This document shows positions 23,412 to 31,607 of a DNA stretch of 42,947 nucleotides, one piece after another. This DNA comes from CAZMIL01 sp964566425 (lineage in GTDB: Bacteria; Patescibacteriota; Microgenomatia; UBA1406; GWC2-37-13), in assembly GCA_964566425.1 (NCBI GenBank), contig CAZMIL010000005.1:1-42947 (forward strand), read 5' to 3'. The translations under genes and the position numbers were made by a program. Under the pieces are notes generated by a model. It searched no databases and was not told the origin of the DNA. It saw only the letters and a program-made list of their open reading frames with translations. Numbering within the stretch: the first letter of the stretch is position 1; every line of letters begins with the position of its first letter.

Positions 23412-23444
23412 TTATACACTTATCCCCACTGTCTATTACTACTA
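23412..23444 (+). other. Candidate oriC unwinding element (DnaA boxes plus DnaA-trios)
   Basis: In the 120-bp spacer between dnaA and dnaN: TTATACACT (23412-23420) and TTATCCCCA (23420-23428), each one mismatch from a DnaA box and overlapping by one base; a short GC-containing spacer; then CTA-TTA-CTA-CTA (23433-23444), whose complement read 3' to 5' is GAT-AAT-GAT-GAT, the DnaA-trio pattern; then AT-rich DNA up to dnaN. This is the arrangement of the basal unwinding system described for bacterial origins. Confidence 0.65.
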
Positions 23445-23468
23445 TATTAAATACATAATAAACAAAGT

Positions 23469-24569
23469 ATGAGGTTTATTTTAGATAAAGGGGTTTTTTT
23501 AGAAAAACTAGCGCTTGCCAGTCGTTTTACTTCCTCAAAGCTTTCTTCAACAACAACCGTTCAAGGAGTTTTACTAAACAACAAGGGAGGAGAACTAGAA
23601 ATAAGGGCAACTAACCTAACAGCATACTACAATACGATAATAAAAAACCAAGAAAAACAAAAAACAGAGGCATTAATAGAACCAAAGAAGATAGGCGAAT
23701 TTTTATCGTTGTTACCACCAGGAAAAATAACTATTAACCTTGAGGAAAAACAAATTACCATAACCAAAGATAAAACGCAAGGGTCCTTCCCCCTTTGGGA
23801 GGCAAAAGATTTTCCACTCCCACCGGAAATGAATGGTGAAAAAGAGCAGAAAATAAAAACAGACTGGTTGATAAAGAACCTACCCCTAGTTCTTTTTTCT
23901 ACCTCTCCCGACGAAACACGACCAGCATTAACCGGGGTGAACTTTCTTACTCAAGAAGAAGAGCTGGTTTTGGTTTCTACAGACGGATTTAGGCTGTCTT
24001 TAGTGAAGACAAAAAATAACCAAAAATTTTCACCAATGTTAGTGCCGGCAGATTTCTTGAATGAGGTCTTTCGCTTCATAAAAGAGGAAAAAGAGCTGGG
24101 TCTTACCCTATCAGACAAAGAAAAAACCATCCGTTTGTCAATCGGCGACAACCAATTCTATTCACGCCTAATTGAAGGAGAATTTCCCCCGTACGAAAAA
24201 GTCCTCCCAGCAGAAAAAAAGACAACCATTATTGCAGATAGAGAGGAGTTGTTGAAAAATGTAAAAATTATTTCGGTTTTTGCCCGCGATTTTTCCAACA
24301 TAGTTATTTGTGAATTTAAAAAAGACGGGATTTATCTGACTCCAAAAGTTGACGGCGGTGAAAAAAGCAGCGCCTATCAAGAAGCAGAAGTAGAGGGGGA
24401 GCAACAAAAAGTTGCCTTTAACTTCAAGTTTTTAATTGACTTCCTTGGACACGTTACGGCAAAAAAAATAGCGATAGAACTTTTACGACCCGATGCCCCG
24501 GTGGTTTTTAAATCAGAGGGAAACAAAGAGTTTCTTCATATCATCATGCCGGTGAGAATTCAAAGTTAA
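23469..24569 (+). CDS. dnaN: DNA polymerase III sliding clamp (beta subunit)
   Basis: A 366-residue ring-forming clamp that tethers the polymerase. It shows the three-domain clamp pattern: start MRFILDKGVFLEKLALASRF, the middle FSTSPDETRPALTGVNF with LVSTDGFRLSLVK, and the end FNFKFLIDFLGHVTAKKIAIELLRPDAPVVF...HIIMPVRIQS with the usual C-terminal LxPxR-like MPVR. It follows dnaA by 120 bp. A CATAAT lies 9 nt upstream of the ATG. Its stop shares TTAA with the convergent recombinase gene. Confidence 0.96.
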   Translation: MRFILDKGVFLEKLALASRFTSSKLSSTTTVQGVLLNNKGGELEIRATNLTAYYNTIIKNQEKQKTEALIEPKKIGEFLSLLPPGKITINLEEKQITITKDKTQGSFPLWEAKDFPLPPEMNGEKEQKIKTDWLIKNLPLVLFSTSPDETRPALTGVNFLTQEEELVLVSTDGFRLSLVKTKNNQKFSPMLVPADFLNEVFRFIKEEKELGLTLSDKEKTIRLSIGDNQFYSRLIEGEFPPYEKVLPAEKKTTIIADREELLKNVKIISVFARDFSNIVICEFKKDGIYLTPKVDGGEKSSAYQEAEVEGEQQKVAFNFKFLIDFLGHVTAKKIAIELLRPDAPVVFKSEGNKEFLHIIMPVRIQS

Positions 24570-25447
24570 AGCTCTTCTAGTTTTTCTTTCTTTTCACCTT
24601 CTTTTTCCTTAACCAAATTAAGGAAACGTTCGGTTGAGGAGAGCCTGCGATGGCCCACGAGCTTGGCAATATAATCGATGGAATAACCATTTAGGAGTTG
24701 ATGGGCGATGAAAGTGTTTCTAAAATCGTTAACGGTTGCATTTTCAATCCCCACTTCACGAAAACAGCGCGTGATAATTTGACGAATATTTCTAATTAAA
24801 AGGGGTTTGCCGGTGCGGGTAATAAACAGATAGTCTTCGTCACCAGTTTCTTTGACTTGACCGTTGCCCCTAACTTTCAAATAGTCATTAATTGCTTTTT
24901 TTACAGCTTTGTTTAAGGGGACGCTGCGCGAAGGGTTTTTACCATAAGGGCGAACAAGCAATTCTTGGTCTTTAATATCACCCAAACGAATATTGGTTAA
25001 CTCTCCGATTCTCACCCCTGTTTGCAGTAAAATTTCGACCATAGCATAAGTACGGATATCTTCTTTAGCGACGTCGCGAATTGCGCGGTATTCCAATTTA
25101 CTAAAAATTCTCGGTGGAACTTGAATATATTTAGGATGGGAGACGTCAAGCGACGGATTTTGCTCAATCATACCCTCGTTTTTAAGATAACGGAAAAAGG
25201 TGCGAATAGAATTTAATTTACGAGAAGCAGACTTTTTTGAATAGCCGTCCTCAATTAATTTATTAATAAAACCATCAATATCGGTTTTTTTGACGTCTCT
25301 AATGTCGTTAATATCTTTGGCGGAAAGGTGGCCTACAAATTGCTCTAGGTCTTTTTTGTAAGCTACAATAGTAAAGTTAGATTTTCCTTGTTGGGATAAA
25401 AAGTTGGTAAATTTTTCGATCAGGGAAGGAAAGAAGTAGTTATCCAT
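24566..25447 (-). CDS. Tyrosine recombinase-like protein lacking the catalytic tyrosine
   Basis: A 293-residue XerC/XerD-like protein with an N-terminal SAM-like DNA-binding domain (about 5-90) and a C-terminal catalytic fold. Arg146 in LQTGVRIGEL, Lys170 in the β-hairpin, Arg243 and His266 in LVGH are in place. But the first His of HxxR is Asn240 (NDFRNTF) and the nucleophilic Tyr is Phe275 in SSTERFLNL (codon TTC at 24623-24625). It should bind DNA but not cleave it. The Glu/Lys-rich tail is intact, so this is not a decayed gene. TATTAT lies 8 nt upstream of the ATG. Confidence 0.85.
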   Translation of the reverse strand: MDNYFFPSLIEKFTNFLSQQGKSNFTIVAYKKDLEQFVGHLSAKDINDIRDVKKTDIDGFINKLIEDGYSKKSASRKLNSIRTFFRYLKNEGMIEQNPSLDVSHPKYIQVPPRIFSKLEYRAIRDVAKEDIRTYAMVEILLQTGVRIGELTNIRLGDIKDQELLVRPYGKNPSRSVPLNKAVKKAINDYLKVRGNGQVKETGDEDYLFITRTGKPLLIRNIRQIITRCFREVGIENATVNDFRNTFIAHQLLNGYSIDYIAKLVGHRRLSSTERFLNLVKEKEGEKKEKLEEL

Positions 25448-25475
25448 AACACCCCATAATATATCATATTATTTG

Positions 25476-26438
25476 TCAATTTGCAAACATTTGGACGAGC
25501 ATTTTTCCATAAACCCCCCCATCAGCGATACCAATCCCCACGCGGCCAAAATCCGGCGATAAAATATTGGCGCGGTGTCCTGCAGAGTTCATTAGTCCTT
25601 GATGGGCGATATAGACATCTGGGGCAAAAGCCAAATTCTCCCCTAAAACCTCATATTCAATACCGGCTTTTTGGGCTCGGTCGGCAGTTGTGGTGCCGTC
25701 AATAGACGTGTGGGAGAAAAAACCATTAAGGAGTAGAATTTCTGCATAATTACGGGCGACAGCGCGCAATTTAAAGTCTAGCGATAAAGGTTTTAGACCG
25801 CGGTTTGTGCGTTCTTTATTAACAAGGTTAACCATAATCTGTTCAGAGGCCGGGTCAAGAGAAATTTGACTGCGGGTTAATTTAAAGCCCAAATTGATTG
25901 ATTCTTCAGATGAAGGTTTTATGGTAAGAAAGTTGAGTGTTTCGTTGGCCGCCTCGCCGAAAACTTCTTTTATCTCTGACTCTGAAGAACGCGATAAGTC
26001 GACAAAAAACGGCCCGACTTTGGAGTTAAGGATATCTTGTTTAACCGAACCGCGCACTGGGAGGCCGAAAACAAGACTAATAAAGAAAAGAAAAATAACC
26101 GCACCCTGGACAAGACCCAAAGTATAACCTAAACCCACATCAAGAGCATGGTTGCGTATCTTGGCGATGACTTGACGCAACGAGAAGTGAACCGCAAAGA
26201 AAAAAAGCAATTCGGTGATTGTCCAAGCGGCAAAAAAACCCACAACAGTGGAGTAACCGGGCGGCAGAGAGAAAATATCGCCGATGGGCTTGGCAAAAAA
26301 AGCATAGACGTTATAAGAAACAATCAAAGAGACAACAAAACCGACAAGTTCGATTAAAGTTAAAACAAACCCATTATTGCTCAGGGCAAAATAAACCAAA
26401 ACAATGATAAAGATGAGATCAACCCAGTTGAATTGCAT
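25476..26438 (-). CDS. CvpA-like membrane domain fused to a CAP/SCP domain
   Basis: A 320-residue protein in two parts. Residues 1 to about 130 form a CvpA-type four-helix membrane domain (start MQFNWVDLIFIIVLVYFAL, then GLVQGAVIFLFFISLVFGLPV). Residues from about 195 are a CAP/SCP (YkwD-like) domain with LVNKERTNRGLKPLSLDFKL, FFSHTSIDG, VLGENLAFAP and NSAGHRANILSPDFGRVGIGI, placed outside the cell. CAP domains are secreted proteins of mixed, often unknown roles. TACAAT ends 6 nt upstream of the ATG. Confidence 0.85.
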   Translation of the reverse strand: MQFNWVDLIFIIVLVYFALSNNGFVLTLIELVGFVVSLIVSYNVYAFFAKPIGDIFSLPPGYSTVVGFFAAWTITELLFFFAVHFSLRQVIAKIRNHALDVGLGYTLGLVQGAVIFLFFISLVFGLPVRGSVKQDILNSKVGPFFVDLSRSSESEIKEVFGEAANETLNFLTIKPSSEESINLGFKLTRSQISLDPASEQIMVNLVNKERTNRGLKPLSLDFKLRAVARNYAEILLLNGFFSHTSIDGTTTADRAQKAGIEYEVLGENLAFAPDVYIAHQGLMNSAGHRANILSPDFGRVGIGIADGGVYGKMLVQMFAN

Positions 26439-26444
26439 AGCTAT

Positions 26445-26450
26445 ATTGTA
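26445..26450 (-). promoter_or_regulatory. -10 box of the CvpA-CAP gene (leaderless)
   Basis: TACAAT on the minus strand, exactly 6 nt from the ATG at 26438. Confidence 0.55.
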
Positions 26451-26477
26451 CTAAAAGTTGTTTTTTTTCCTTTTTTT

Positions 26478-26517
26478 TGTTACAATCTTTTTTCACTCTC
26501 AGAAAAAAACGAGGAGG
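26478..26517 (+). promoter_or_regulatory. S1 gene promoter and Shine-Dalgarno
   Basis: TGTTACAAT (26478-26486) is an extended -10. Unlike most genes here it is followed by a leader of about 35 nt with a strong Shine-Dalgarno GAGGAGG at 26511-26517, 11 nt before ATG 26529. The upstream in-frame TTG at 26526 is therefore not the start. Confidence 0.65.
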
Positions 26518-26528
26518 ATTTTTGATTG

Positions 26529-27623
26529 ATGGCGGAAAAGGCTAAAAAAACTACAACAAAAAAAGTGAGCGCATCCTCCAACCCCATGGACTTTTTGCTT
26601 AAAAACCACCAGATTGCGAGGATTAAAAAAGGGACGGAGATTGAAGCGAGAATTCTCGCCATTTCTAAAAAAGGAGCACAGTTTGACGTTGGTGCAAAGA
26701 CTAATGCTGTGCTTGGCGACCGAGAGGTTAAAGAAATTTCCACTTATTTGTCCTATCTGAAACCTGGCGATATGATTAAGGTCCGTATCATCTCCGAAGA
26801 GTCTAGAGAAGGTTTCCCAGTGGTCTCAATGCGTAAGTTTTTTGAGAAAGGGAAATGGGAAATTTTGGAGGAAAAAAAGAAAAAAGAAGAAGAAATTGAG
26901 GTGGTTTGCGGGGCTTATGGAAAGGGAGGAGTGTTTATAGATTTCATGGGAATTCGCGGAGTCATCCCCAAAATTCAACTTACGGAAAGATTTTTAAACG
27001 ACCCCCAGAAACTTGAAGGACAGAAAATAAAAGTTAAGGTTTTGGAAGTTGACCAGAGCAAGAATCGGTTAGTTGTCTCGCAAAAAGCGGCTGAGTTAAA
27101 CATTTCTCAAAAAGGTCTTAAAAAAGAGTTCGATAAGATCAAAGTGGGAGAGAAATATAAAGCCAAAGTCTTAGGTGTTTCTGAATTTGGCATTTTTTGC
27201 GAAGTTAACGGAGTCGAAGGCTTAATCCATATTTCGGAAATTTCTTGGGAAAAAGTGACGAACGTTGCATCAATCGCCAAACCTGGGGACGAAATTGAGA
27301 TAGTGGTGGTTGAGAAGAATAAAAACGATTTAAAACTAAACCTCTCAATTAAACGACTCTCGTTTGACCCTTGGGAAAAGGCTGAAGAAAAGTATCCTAA
27401 AGATAAAGAGGTTGAGGGCGAAGTTGTCCGCAAAGAAAAATATGGTTATTTTGTCCGTCTTGAGCCCGGGATTGAGGGATTGATTCACGAGAGTAAGCTT
27501 AAAGGCGACGAAAATATTAAAGTTGGGCAAAAAATTAAAGCTTTTATTGAAAGGGTTAATAAATCTTCACGCAGGTTAAGCTTGGTTTTGCCGCAAAAAG
27601 AAAAACCTGTCACTTATAGATAA
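26529..27623 (+). CDS. rpsA: Ribosomal protein S1 (four S1 domains)
   Basis: A 364-residue protein with a basic N-terminus and four S1 RNA-binding repeats (roughly 34-105, 118-190, 203-275 and 290-358); the best is KVGEKYKAKVLGVSEFGIFCEVNGVEGLIHISEISWEKV. It helps bring mRNA to the 30S subunit. Six repeats are usual in proteobacteria and four in many other phyla, so the length is normal. It has a strong Shine-Dalgarno leader. Some four-domain proteins are general S1-like RNA-binding factors, but size and domain count favour rpsA. Confidence 0.85.
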   Translation: MAEKAKKTTTKKVSASSNPMDFLLKNHQIARIKKGTEIEARILAISKKGAQFDVGAKTNAVLGDREVKEISTYLSYLKPGDMIKVRIISEESREGFPVVSMRKFFEKGKWEILEEKKKKEEEIEVVCGAYGKGGVFIDFMGIRGVIPKIQLTERFLNDPQKLEGQKIKVKVLEVDQSKNRLVVSQKAAELNISQKGLKKEFDKIKVGEKYKAKVLGVSEFGIFCEVNGVEGLIHISEISWEKVTNVASIAKPGDEIEIVVVEKNKNDLKLNLSIKRLSFDPWEKAEEKYPKDKEVEGEVVRKEKYGYFVRLEPGIEGLIHESKLKGDENIKVGQKIKAFIERVNKSSRRLSLVLPQKEKPVTYR

Positions 27624-27769
27624 ACACTCTCCGAGCGCGCCTACAAAAACCAGTTATGGCTACGGGTCCATGGTTACTTCCGGGGGCATATTGCCTTACT
27701 GCTGATGCGCTACGTTTTTGATTGCGTATTCCGCAGAACATTTTCTAGTAAATTTTATATACTAAAAAT
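27624..27769. other. 146-bp spacer between S1 and PrgI-like genes
   Basis: Locally GC-richer than its surroundings, with a small GGCA-TAT-TGCC dyad at 27685-27695 and the -10 box of the next gene at its end (27758-27763). I checked for tRNA, signal recognition particle RNA and terminator patterns and recognised none. Confidence 0.3.
27758..27763 (+). promoter_or_regulatory. -10 box of the PrgI-TraC-VirB4 operon (leaderless)
   Basis: TATACT ends exactly 6 nt before the ATG at 27770. Confidence 0.55.
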
Positions 27770-28564
27770 ATGGAGCAGCACCCAATTCCCAGACAGATTA
27801 CGACATTTGAATTCAAACTAGTAGGGTTTATGACCCTCAAACAATTCCTTTATTTGGTGGTTTTTTTACCTATCGCTTATATTGTGATCAGAATTTTTCC
27901 CATTCCAGTCTTAAACTTTGTTTTGGGAATTCTCATCGCCGGTTTTGGACTCGCCTTGGCATTTGTTCCGATTAACGACAGGCCATTGGACGTTTTTTTG
28001 AAGAATTTTTACAAACGCATCACTTCGCCGACACAGTATATTTATAAGAAAAAAGAAGCGCCGGTTTATTTTTTAACCGGTGTTCCCCAGGCAAGTGAGC
28101 CACAAAAGACAAGCGCGCATTTGGAGGCACAACAAAAACTGGGGCAATACTTAGGGCGAGTTAAACAATCACAAGCTCCCGAACAAATTGTCACAGAACA
28201 GCGCAAAGAAGCCGTAAGCGCGATTCTTAACGAACCCCGTCGGGCAGTAAAAGAACATGAAGAAGAGAACACGCCGGCAGCCAGCGACAAAATAAAACCG
28301 TTTGTTGTTGGTGTGGTCAAGAATAGTAAACAGCTGCCGATCCCCGGAGTTTTACTATACATTAAGGATGAAAAAAACACCCCTTTACGGTTGTTAAAAA
28401 CTAATCCTCACGGAGTTTTTGCAACTTATAGAAGTTTGCCGCCTGGAGAATATAATATTGAGATTAAAGACCCTAAAGACACTTTCTTTTTTGATAAAAT
28501 GAAGATAAACTTAGGTAAAACTAATCCGCGCCCGCTGGAGTTTTACTCTAGGGAATTATTATGA
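27770..28564 (+). CDS. PrgI-like membrane protein with C-terminal β-sandwich-type domain
   Basis: A 264-residue protein. The N-terminal 110 residues match the PrgI family of conjugation systems: a short cytosolic start (IPRQITTFEFKLVGFMTLKQFLY), two helices, then RPLDVFLKNFYKRITSPTQYIYKK. A charged linker follows, and residues from about 180 resemble a carboxypeptidase regulatory-like domain (VVGVVKNSKQLPIPGVLLYI, then SLPPGEYNIEIKD). PrgI proteins sit with VirB4 ATPases in type IV secretion. The end overlaps the next gene as ATGA. Confidence 0.7.
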   Translation: MEQHPIPRQITTFEFKLVGFMTLKQFLYLVVFLPIAYIVIRIFPIPVLNFVLGILIAGFGLALAFVPINDRPLDVFLKNFYKRITSPTQYIYKKKEAPVYFLTGVPQASEPQKTSAHLEAQQKLGQYLGRVKQSQAPEQIVTEQRKEAVSAILNEPRRAVKEHEEENTPAASDKIKPFVVGVVKNSKQLPIPGVLLYIKDEKNTPLRLLKTNPHGVFATYRSLPPGEYNIEIKDPKDTFFFDKMKINLGKTNPRPLEFYSRELL

Positions 28565-29235
28565 TCAAGCCCAAAAAAGCTACTTCTCCCATCAAGGCAT
28601 CAACACAGGAGTTTGTTGAGATAGAAGATATTCGTGATGACATCCTAGTGCTGAAGGACTATGCGGCGGCGACTGTTGTAGAAGTAGGAGCTGTGAATTT
28701 TTGGCTTTTGTCCAACGAGGAACAAGAAGCGATGATTTCTACATATGGCAACGTTCTTAATTCTTTGTCTTTTCCGATCCAAATTTTAATTCTTTCGAAG
28801 CGAATGGACATCTCTTCATATTTGGGCTTTTTAGATGAGAAAAATAAACAAGAAACCGATCAGAAAGTGTCAAAACTGTTGGCGGATTATCAAGCTTTTA
28901 TTAAAAATATTGTCAAAAAAAGCACTGTTTTAGAGAAGCGTTTTTTCTTTGTGATCCCTTTTTCGCCATTGGAATTGGGGATTCCTTCAATGACCAAACG
29001 CAAATTAAATATGGAATTTATCATCACTCGCGCCAAGACATCACTGTATCCTAAAAGAGACAATCTACTGAGACTGTTGGGGAAGATGGGGTTGAAGGGG
29101 ATACCGTTACAAGAGCAGAAATTAATTGAACTTTTTGATAATCTTTACAACCCGTCTTCGACGGGGAGAGAACTGGCGCCGGTCAAAAACTATACAGCAG
29201 TTGTAATGACGGCGGACAATCATGCTCGGACTTAA
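28561..29235 (+). CDS. TraC-like N-terminal partner of VirB4
   Basis: A 224-residue soluble protein between PrgI-like and VirB4-like genes, overlapping both (4 bp and 14 bp). The pattern TQEFVEIEDIRDDILVLKDYAAATVVEVGAVNFWLLSNEEQEA with ILSKRMDISSYL is what I associate with the TraC-like domain near VirB4 in CPR and Gram-positive systems, where it probably represents the split N-terminal part of the ATPase. The role is inferred from context. Confidence 0.6.
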   Translation: MIKPKKATSPIKASTQEFVEIEDIRDDILVLKDYAAATVVEVGAVNFWLLSNEEQEAMISTYGNVLNSLSFPIQILILSKRMDISSYLGFLDEKNKQETDQKVSKLLADYQAFIKNIVKKSTVLEKRFFFVIPFSPLELGIPSMTKRKLNMEFIITRAKTSLYPKRDNLLRLLGKMGLKGIPLQEQKLIELFDNLYNPSSTGRELAPVKNYTAVVMTADNHART

Positions 29236-30970
29236 TTTATTCGGCAAAAAAAGACCTGACAAATCTAACGGAAAAACCTCCGCGGCAGAACTTTTAGCCA
29301 AAGGCACGGTATCGGTGAAGGACATCATTGCTCCATCATTTATTGAGGTTGACTTTAACCATCTAAAAATAGATGATAAATACTACGCTACGTTGTTCGT
29401 TGTTGGCTATCCGCGATATGTTTCGGCTAACTGGCTTTATTCATTGATCACTTTCGATCATCCCCTGTACATTTCAATGTATATCTATCCTAGCGAATCC
29501 AAAGAGGTGATGGACGACTTGCGCAGGAAGATTGCCGAGATGCAAGCGACAATAGAGAACGATATTAAAGCAGGAAAGGTAGTCGATCCGACAGTACAAG
29601 TAGCTCTTGACGACGCGCTAGCTCTCCAAGCGGAATTGGCTAAAGGGGCAGAACGTTTCTTCCAGTTCGCACTGTATATCACTATCCCCGCCAATAATAA
29701 ACAAGAATTGGATGAGATCTCCAAACAGATCGATTTGACCCTTTCTTCGCTGTTGATTGTTTCGCGCAAGGCAACTCTACAAATGGAGGAGGGCTTCAAG
29801 TCTACTTTACCCATGTTTTATGACAGATTACAGGTTTGGCGCAATATGGACACTGCTTCTTTGGCGATGACCTTCCCTTTTTCCACCGCGTCCTTAACCA
29901 GAAACGAAGGAATCCTTTATGGTGTCAACGAACACGACGGGAGTCTGATTATTTTTGATCGCTTCACTCTTGAAAACGCAAACTCGGTGATCCTCGGTAA
30001 ATCTGGTGGTGGGAAAAGTTTTTTAGTCAAGCTGGAAGTCTTGCGGACCTTAATGCTGGGGACGGATGTAATCATTATTGACCCGGAAAATGAATACAAA
30101 AAACTCTCTGATAGTGTTGATGGGGAATTTGTCGAGTTTTCGCTAACTTCACAATACAAAATTAACCCCTTCGATTTAAATACAGATAATTCCGAGCCGG
30201 ACGAACTGCAAAATAAACTATTAGATCTACATTCCTTGATGAGAGTGATAATGGGAGATCTGACTCCGGCTCAGGACGCCCTGTTGGACAGAGCGTTGGT
30301 AATGACCTACCAAGGTAAAAACATCACTCAAGACCCAGTAACATTTAAGAATGAGCCACCGTTAATGGAAGACCTCTATAAAGCGTTCTTAGGGATGGAG
30401 ACAGCCGAATCACAAGAATTAGCTGCCAGGTTGGAAAAGTTTATTAAAGGTTCGGCTACAGGCATTTTTAATCAGCGCTCAAATTTTGATATTAAAAATC
30501 GCTTTACTGTTTTTGGCATTCGTGATTTGGAAGAAAATTTGCGCCCGATCGCGATGTACATTGTCTTAGACTATATCTGGAATAGAATCCGTAGAGATAA
30601 AAAGAAAAGGCTGTTGATTATTGATGAGGCGTGGTATCTAATCAAAAACCAAGACTCCGGAGTATATTTGTTTAATTTCGCCAAGAGGGCGAGAAAGTAT
30701 CTGTTGGGGTTAACGACCATCACACAGGATGTTGAGGACTTTATCGCCACCAATGAAGGAAAGGCGATTATTACCAACTCAAGCTTGCAGATTTTGCTTA
30801 AACAATCTACTGCCGCAATGGATAAAATCAGCGAGGTTTTTTATCTCACCAGTGGTGAAAGACACTTCCTATTATCCAGTGGGGTAGGCGAAGGATTATT
30901 TTTTGCCGGTCAATCGCATGTTGGTTTCAAAGTTATCTCCTCCGACCAGGAGAAATCAATTATTGAGTAA
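29222..30970 (+). CDS. VirB4-like type IV secretion ATPase
   Basis: A 582-residue ATPase that powers type IV secretion or pilus-like assembly at the inner membrane. Walker A is GKSGGGKS at about 260-267 (in NSVILGKSGGGKSFLVKLEVLR), Walker B is LLIIDEAWYL at about 465, and motifs such as IIIDPENEYKKL, RKYLLGLTTITQDVEDF and NSSLQILLKQ are typical of the VirB4/TraC family. It overlaps the end of a convergent phosphoribosyltransferase gene by 15 bp. A relaxase and a pilin of the classical conjugation set are not seen, so this is likely a chromosomal secretion or DNA-uptake machine. Confidence 0.9.
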   Translation: MLGLNLFGKKRPDKSNGKTSAAELLAKGTVSVKDIIAPSFIEVDFNHLKIDDKYYATLFVVGYPRYVSANWLYSLITFDHPLYISMYIYPSESKEVMDDLRRKIAEMQATIENDIKAGKVVDPTVQVALDDALALQAELAKGAERFFQFALYITIPANNKQELDEISKQIDLTLSSLLIVSRKATLQMEEGFKSTLPMFYDRLQVWRNMDTASLAMTFPFSTASLTRNEGILYGVNEHDGSLIIFDRFTLENANSVILGKSGGGKSFLVKLEVLRTLMLGTDVIIIDPENEYKKLSDSVDGEFVEFSLTSQYKINPFDLNTDNSEPDELQNKLLDLHSLMRVIMGDLTPAQDALLDRALVMTYQGKNITQDPVTFKNEPPLMEDLYKAFLGMETAESQELAARLEKFIKGSATGIFNQRSNFDIKNRFTVFGIRDLEENLRPIAMYIVLDYIWNRIRRDKKKRLLIIDEAWYLIKNQDSGVYLFNFAKRARKYLLGLTTITQDVEDFIATNEGKAIITNSSLQILLKQSTAAMDKISEVFYLTSGERHFLLSSGVGEGLFFAGQSHVGFKVISSDQEKSIIE

Positions 30971-31585
30971 TTTTTTGACCTCTGCGTCTTCAATTTGGGG
31001 AAAATTTTTATAATACTGAGAGACGGCGCCGAAATATTTTGACTGAGCTAAGATATAAGTTTTGTCAAAGCCCTCAAGCTTGGTGTCGGCAGCCGCCACC
31101 GGGACAGCCAAAATAATTTTTGCGGCCTTCTCAGAGCGTAAAAAGAGCAAAGCAGCTTTAATAGAAGCGCCAGTAGCGATTCCGTCATCGGTTAAGATGA
31201 CATTTTTATCTACGATTTGTTTATAAAGTGTCTTGTTTAAGTCGAAACGGTTGCAATATTGAATAAATTTATGCTCTGCCAATTTAATTTGTTGACGCAA
31301 CTTGCCTTTGTCGAGCTGCAAATAGGCGATAATTTTGTTTTCCAGATAGGTGATGTCGAAACAAAGAGCGCCGATAGCCAATTCGACATTATATGGGGCG
31401 GGAATTTTTGTCACAATCAGAGGCAGATGCGGACAATCTATTTTTTTGGCTAGAACAGTCCCCAAAGCTACTCCTCCTCGCAACAAGGAAACAACTACCG
31501 GCTTATTTTTGGTCTTAAGTAGAGGTTCTTTTTGCAGCTTCAGAAAAAGCTTATTTGCGGCTTCCTGCCGATTTCGAAACACCAT
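30956..31585 (-). CDS. Phosphoribosyltransferase-fold protein (COG1926-like)
   Basis: A 209-residue PRTase-fold protein with the PRPP loop NVILTDDGIATGASIKAAL and SLLRGGVALG near the N-terminus. It resembles the predicted phosphoribosyltransferases of COG1926, whose substrates are unknown. A longer frame extends upstream into the tRNA-Ala gene and is wrong: the ATG at 31585 is preceded at 6 nt by TATTAT. The C-terminus overlaps VirB4 by 15 bp. Confidence 0.75.
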   Translation of the reverse strand: MVFRNRQEAANKLFLKLQKEPLLKTKNKPVVVSLLRGGVALGTVLAKKIDCPHLPLIVTKIPAPYNVELAIGALCFDITYLENKIIAYLQLDKGKLRQQIKLAEHKFIQYCNRFDLNKTLYKQIVDKNVILTDDGIATGASIKAALLFLRSEKAAKIILAVPVAAADTKLEGFDKTYILAQSKYFGAVSQYYKNFPQIEDAEVKKLLNN

Positions 31586-31587
31586 CT

Positions 31588-31597
31588 TGGTATAATA
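31588..31597. promoter_or_regulatory. Overlapping divergent -10 boxes (tRNA-Ala and PRTase)
   Basis: On the plus strand TGGTATAAT (31588-31596) is an extended -10 for tRNA-Ala, 11 nt before its first base. On the minus strand TATTAT (31592-31597) ends 6 nt before the PRTase ATG. The two boxes share five base pairs, so the two genes compete for one polymerase. Confidence 0.5.
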
Positions 31598-31607
31598 TAT
31601 ATCATCT

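Noticed and set aside
27624..27757. Possible signal recognition particle RNA or tRNA
   Set aside because: No cloverleaf and no GGTC-CGGAAGGAAGC-type SRP core on either strand.
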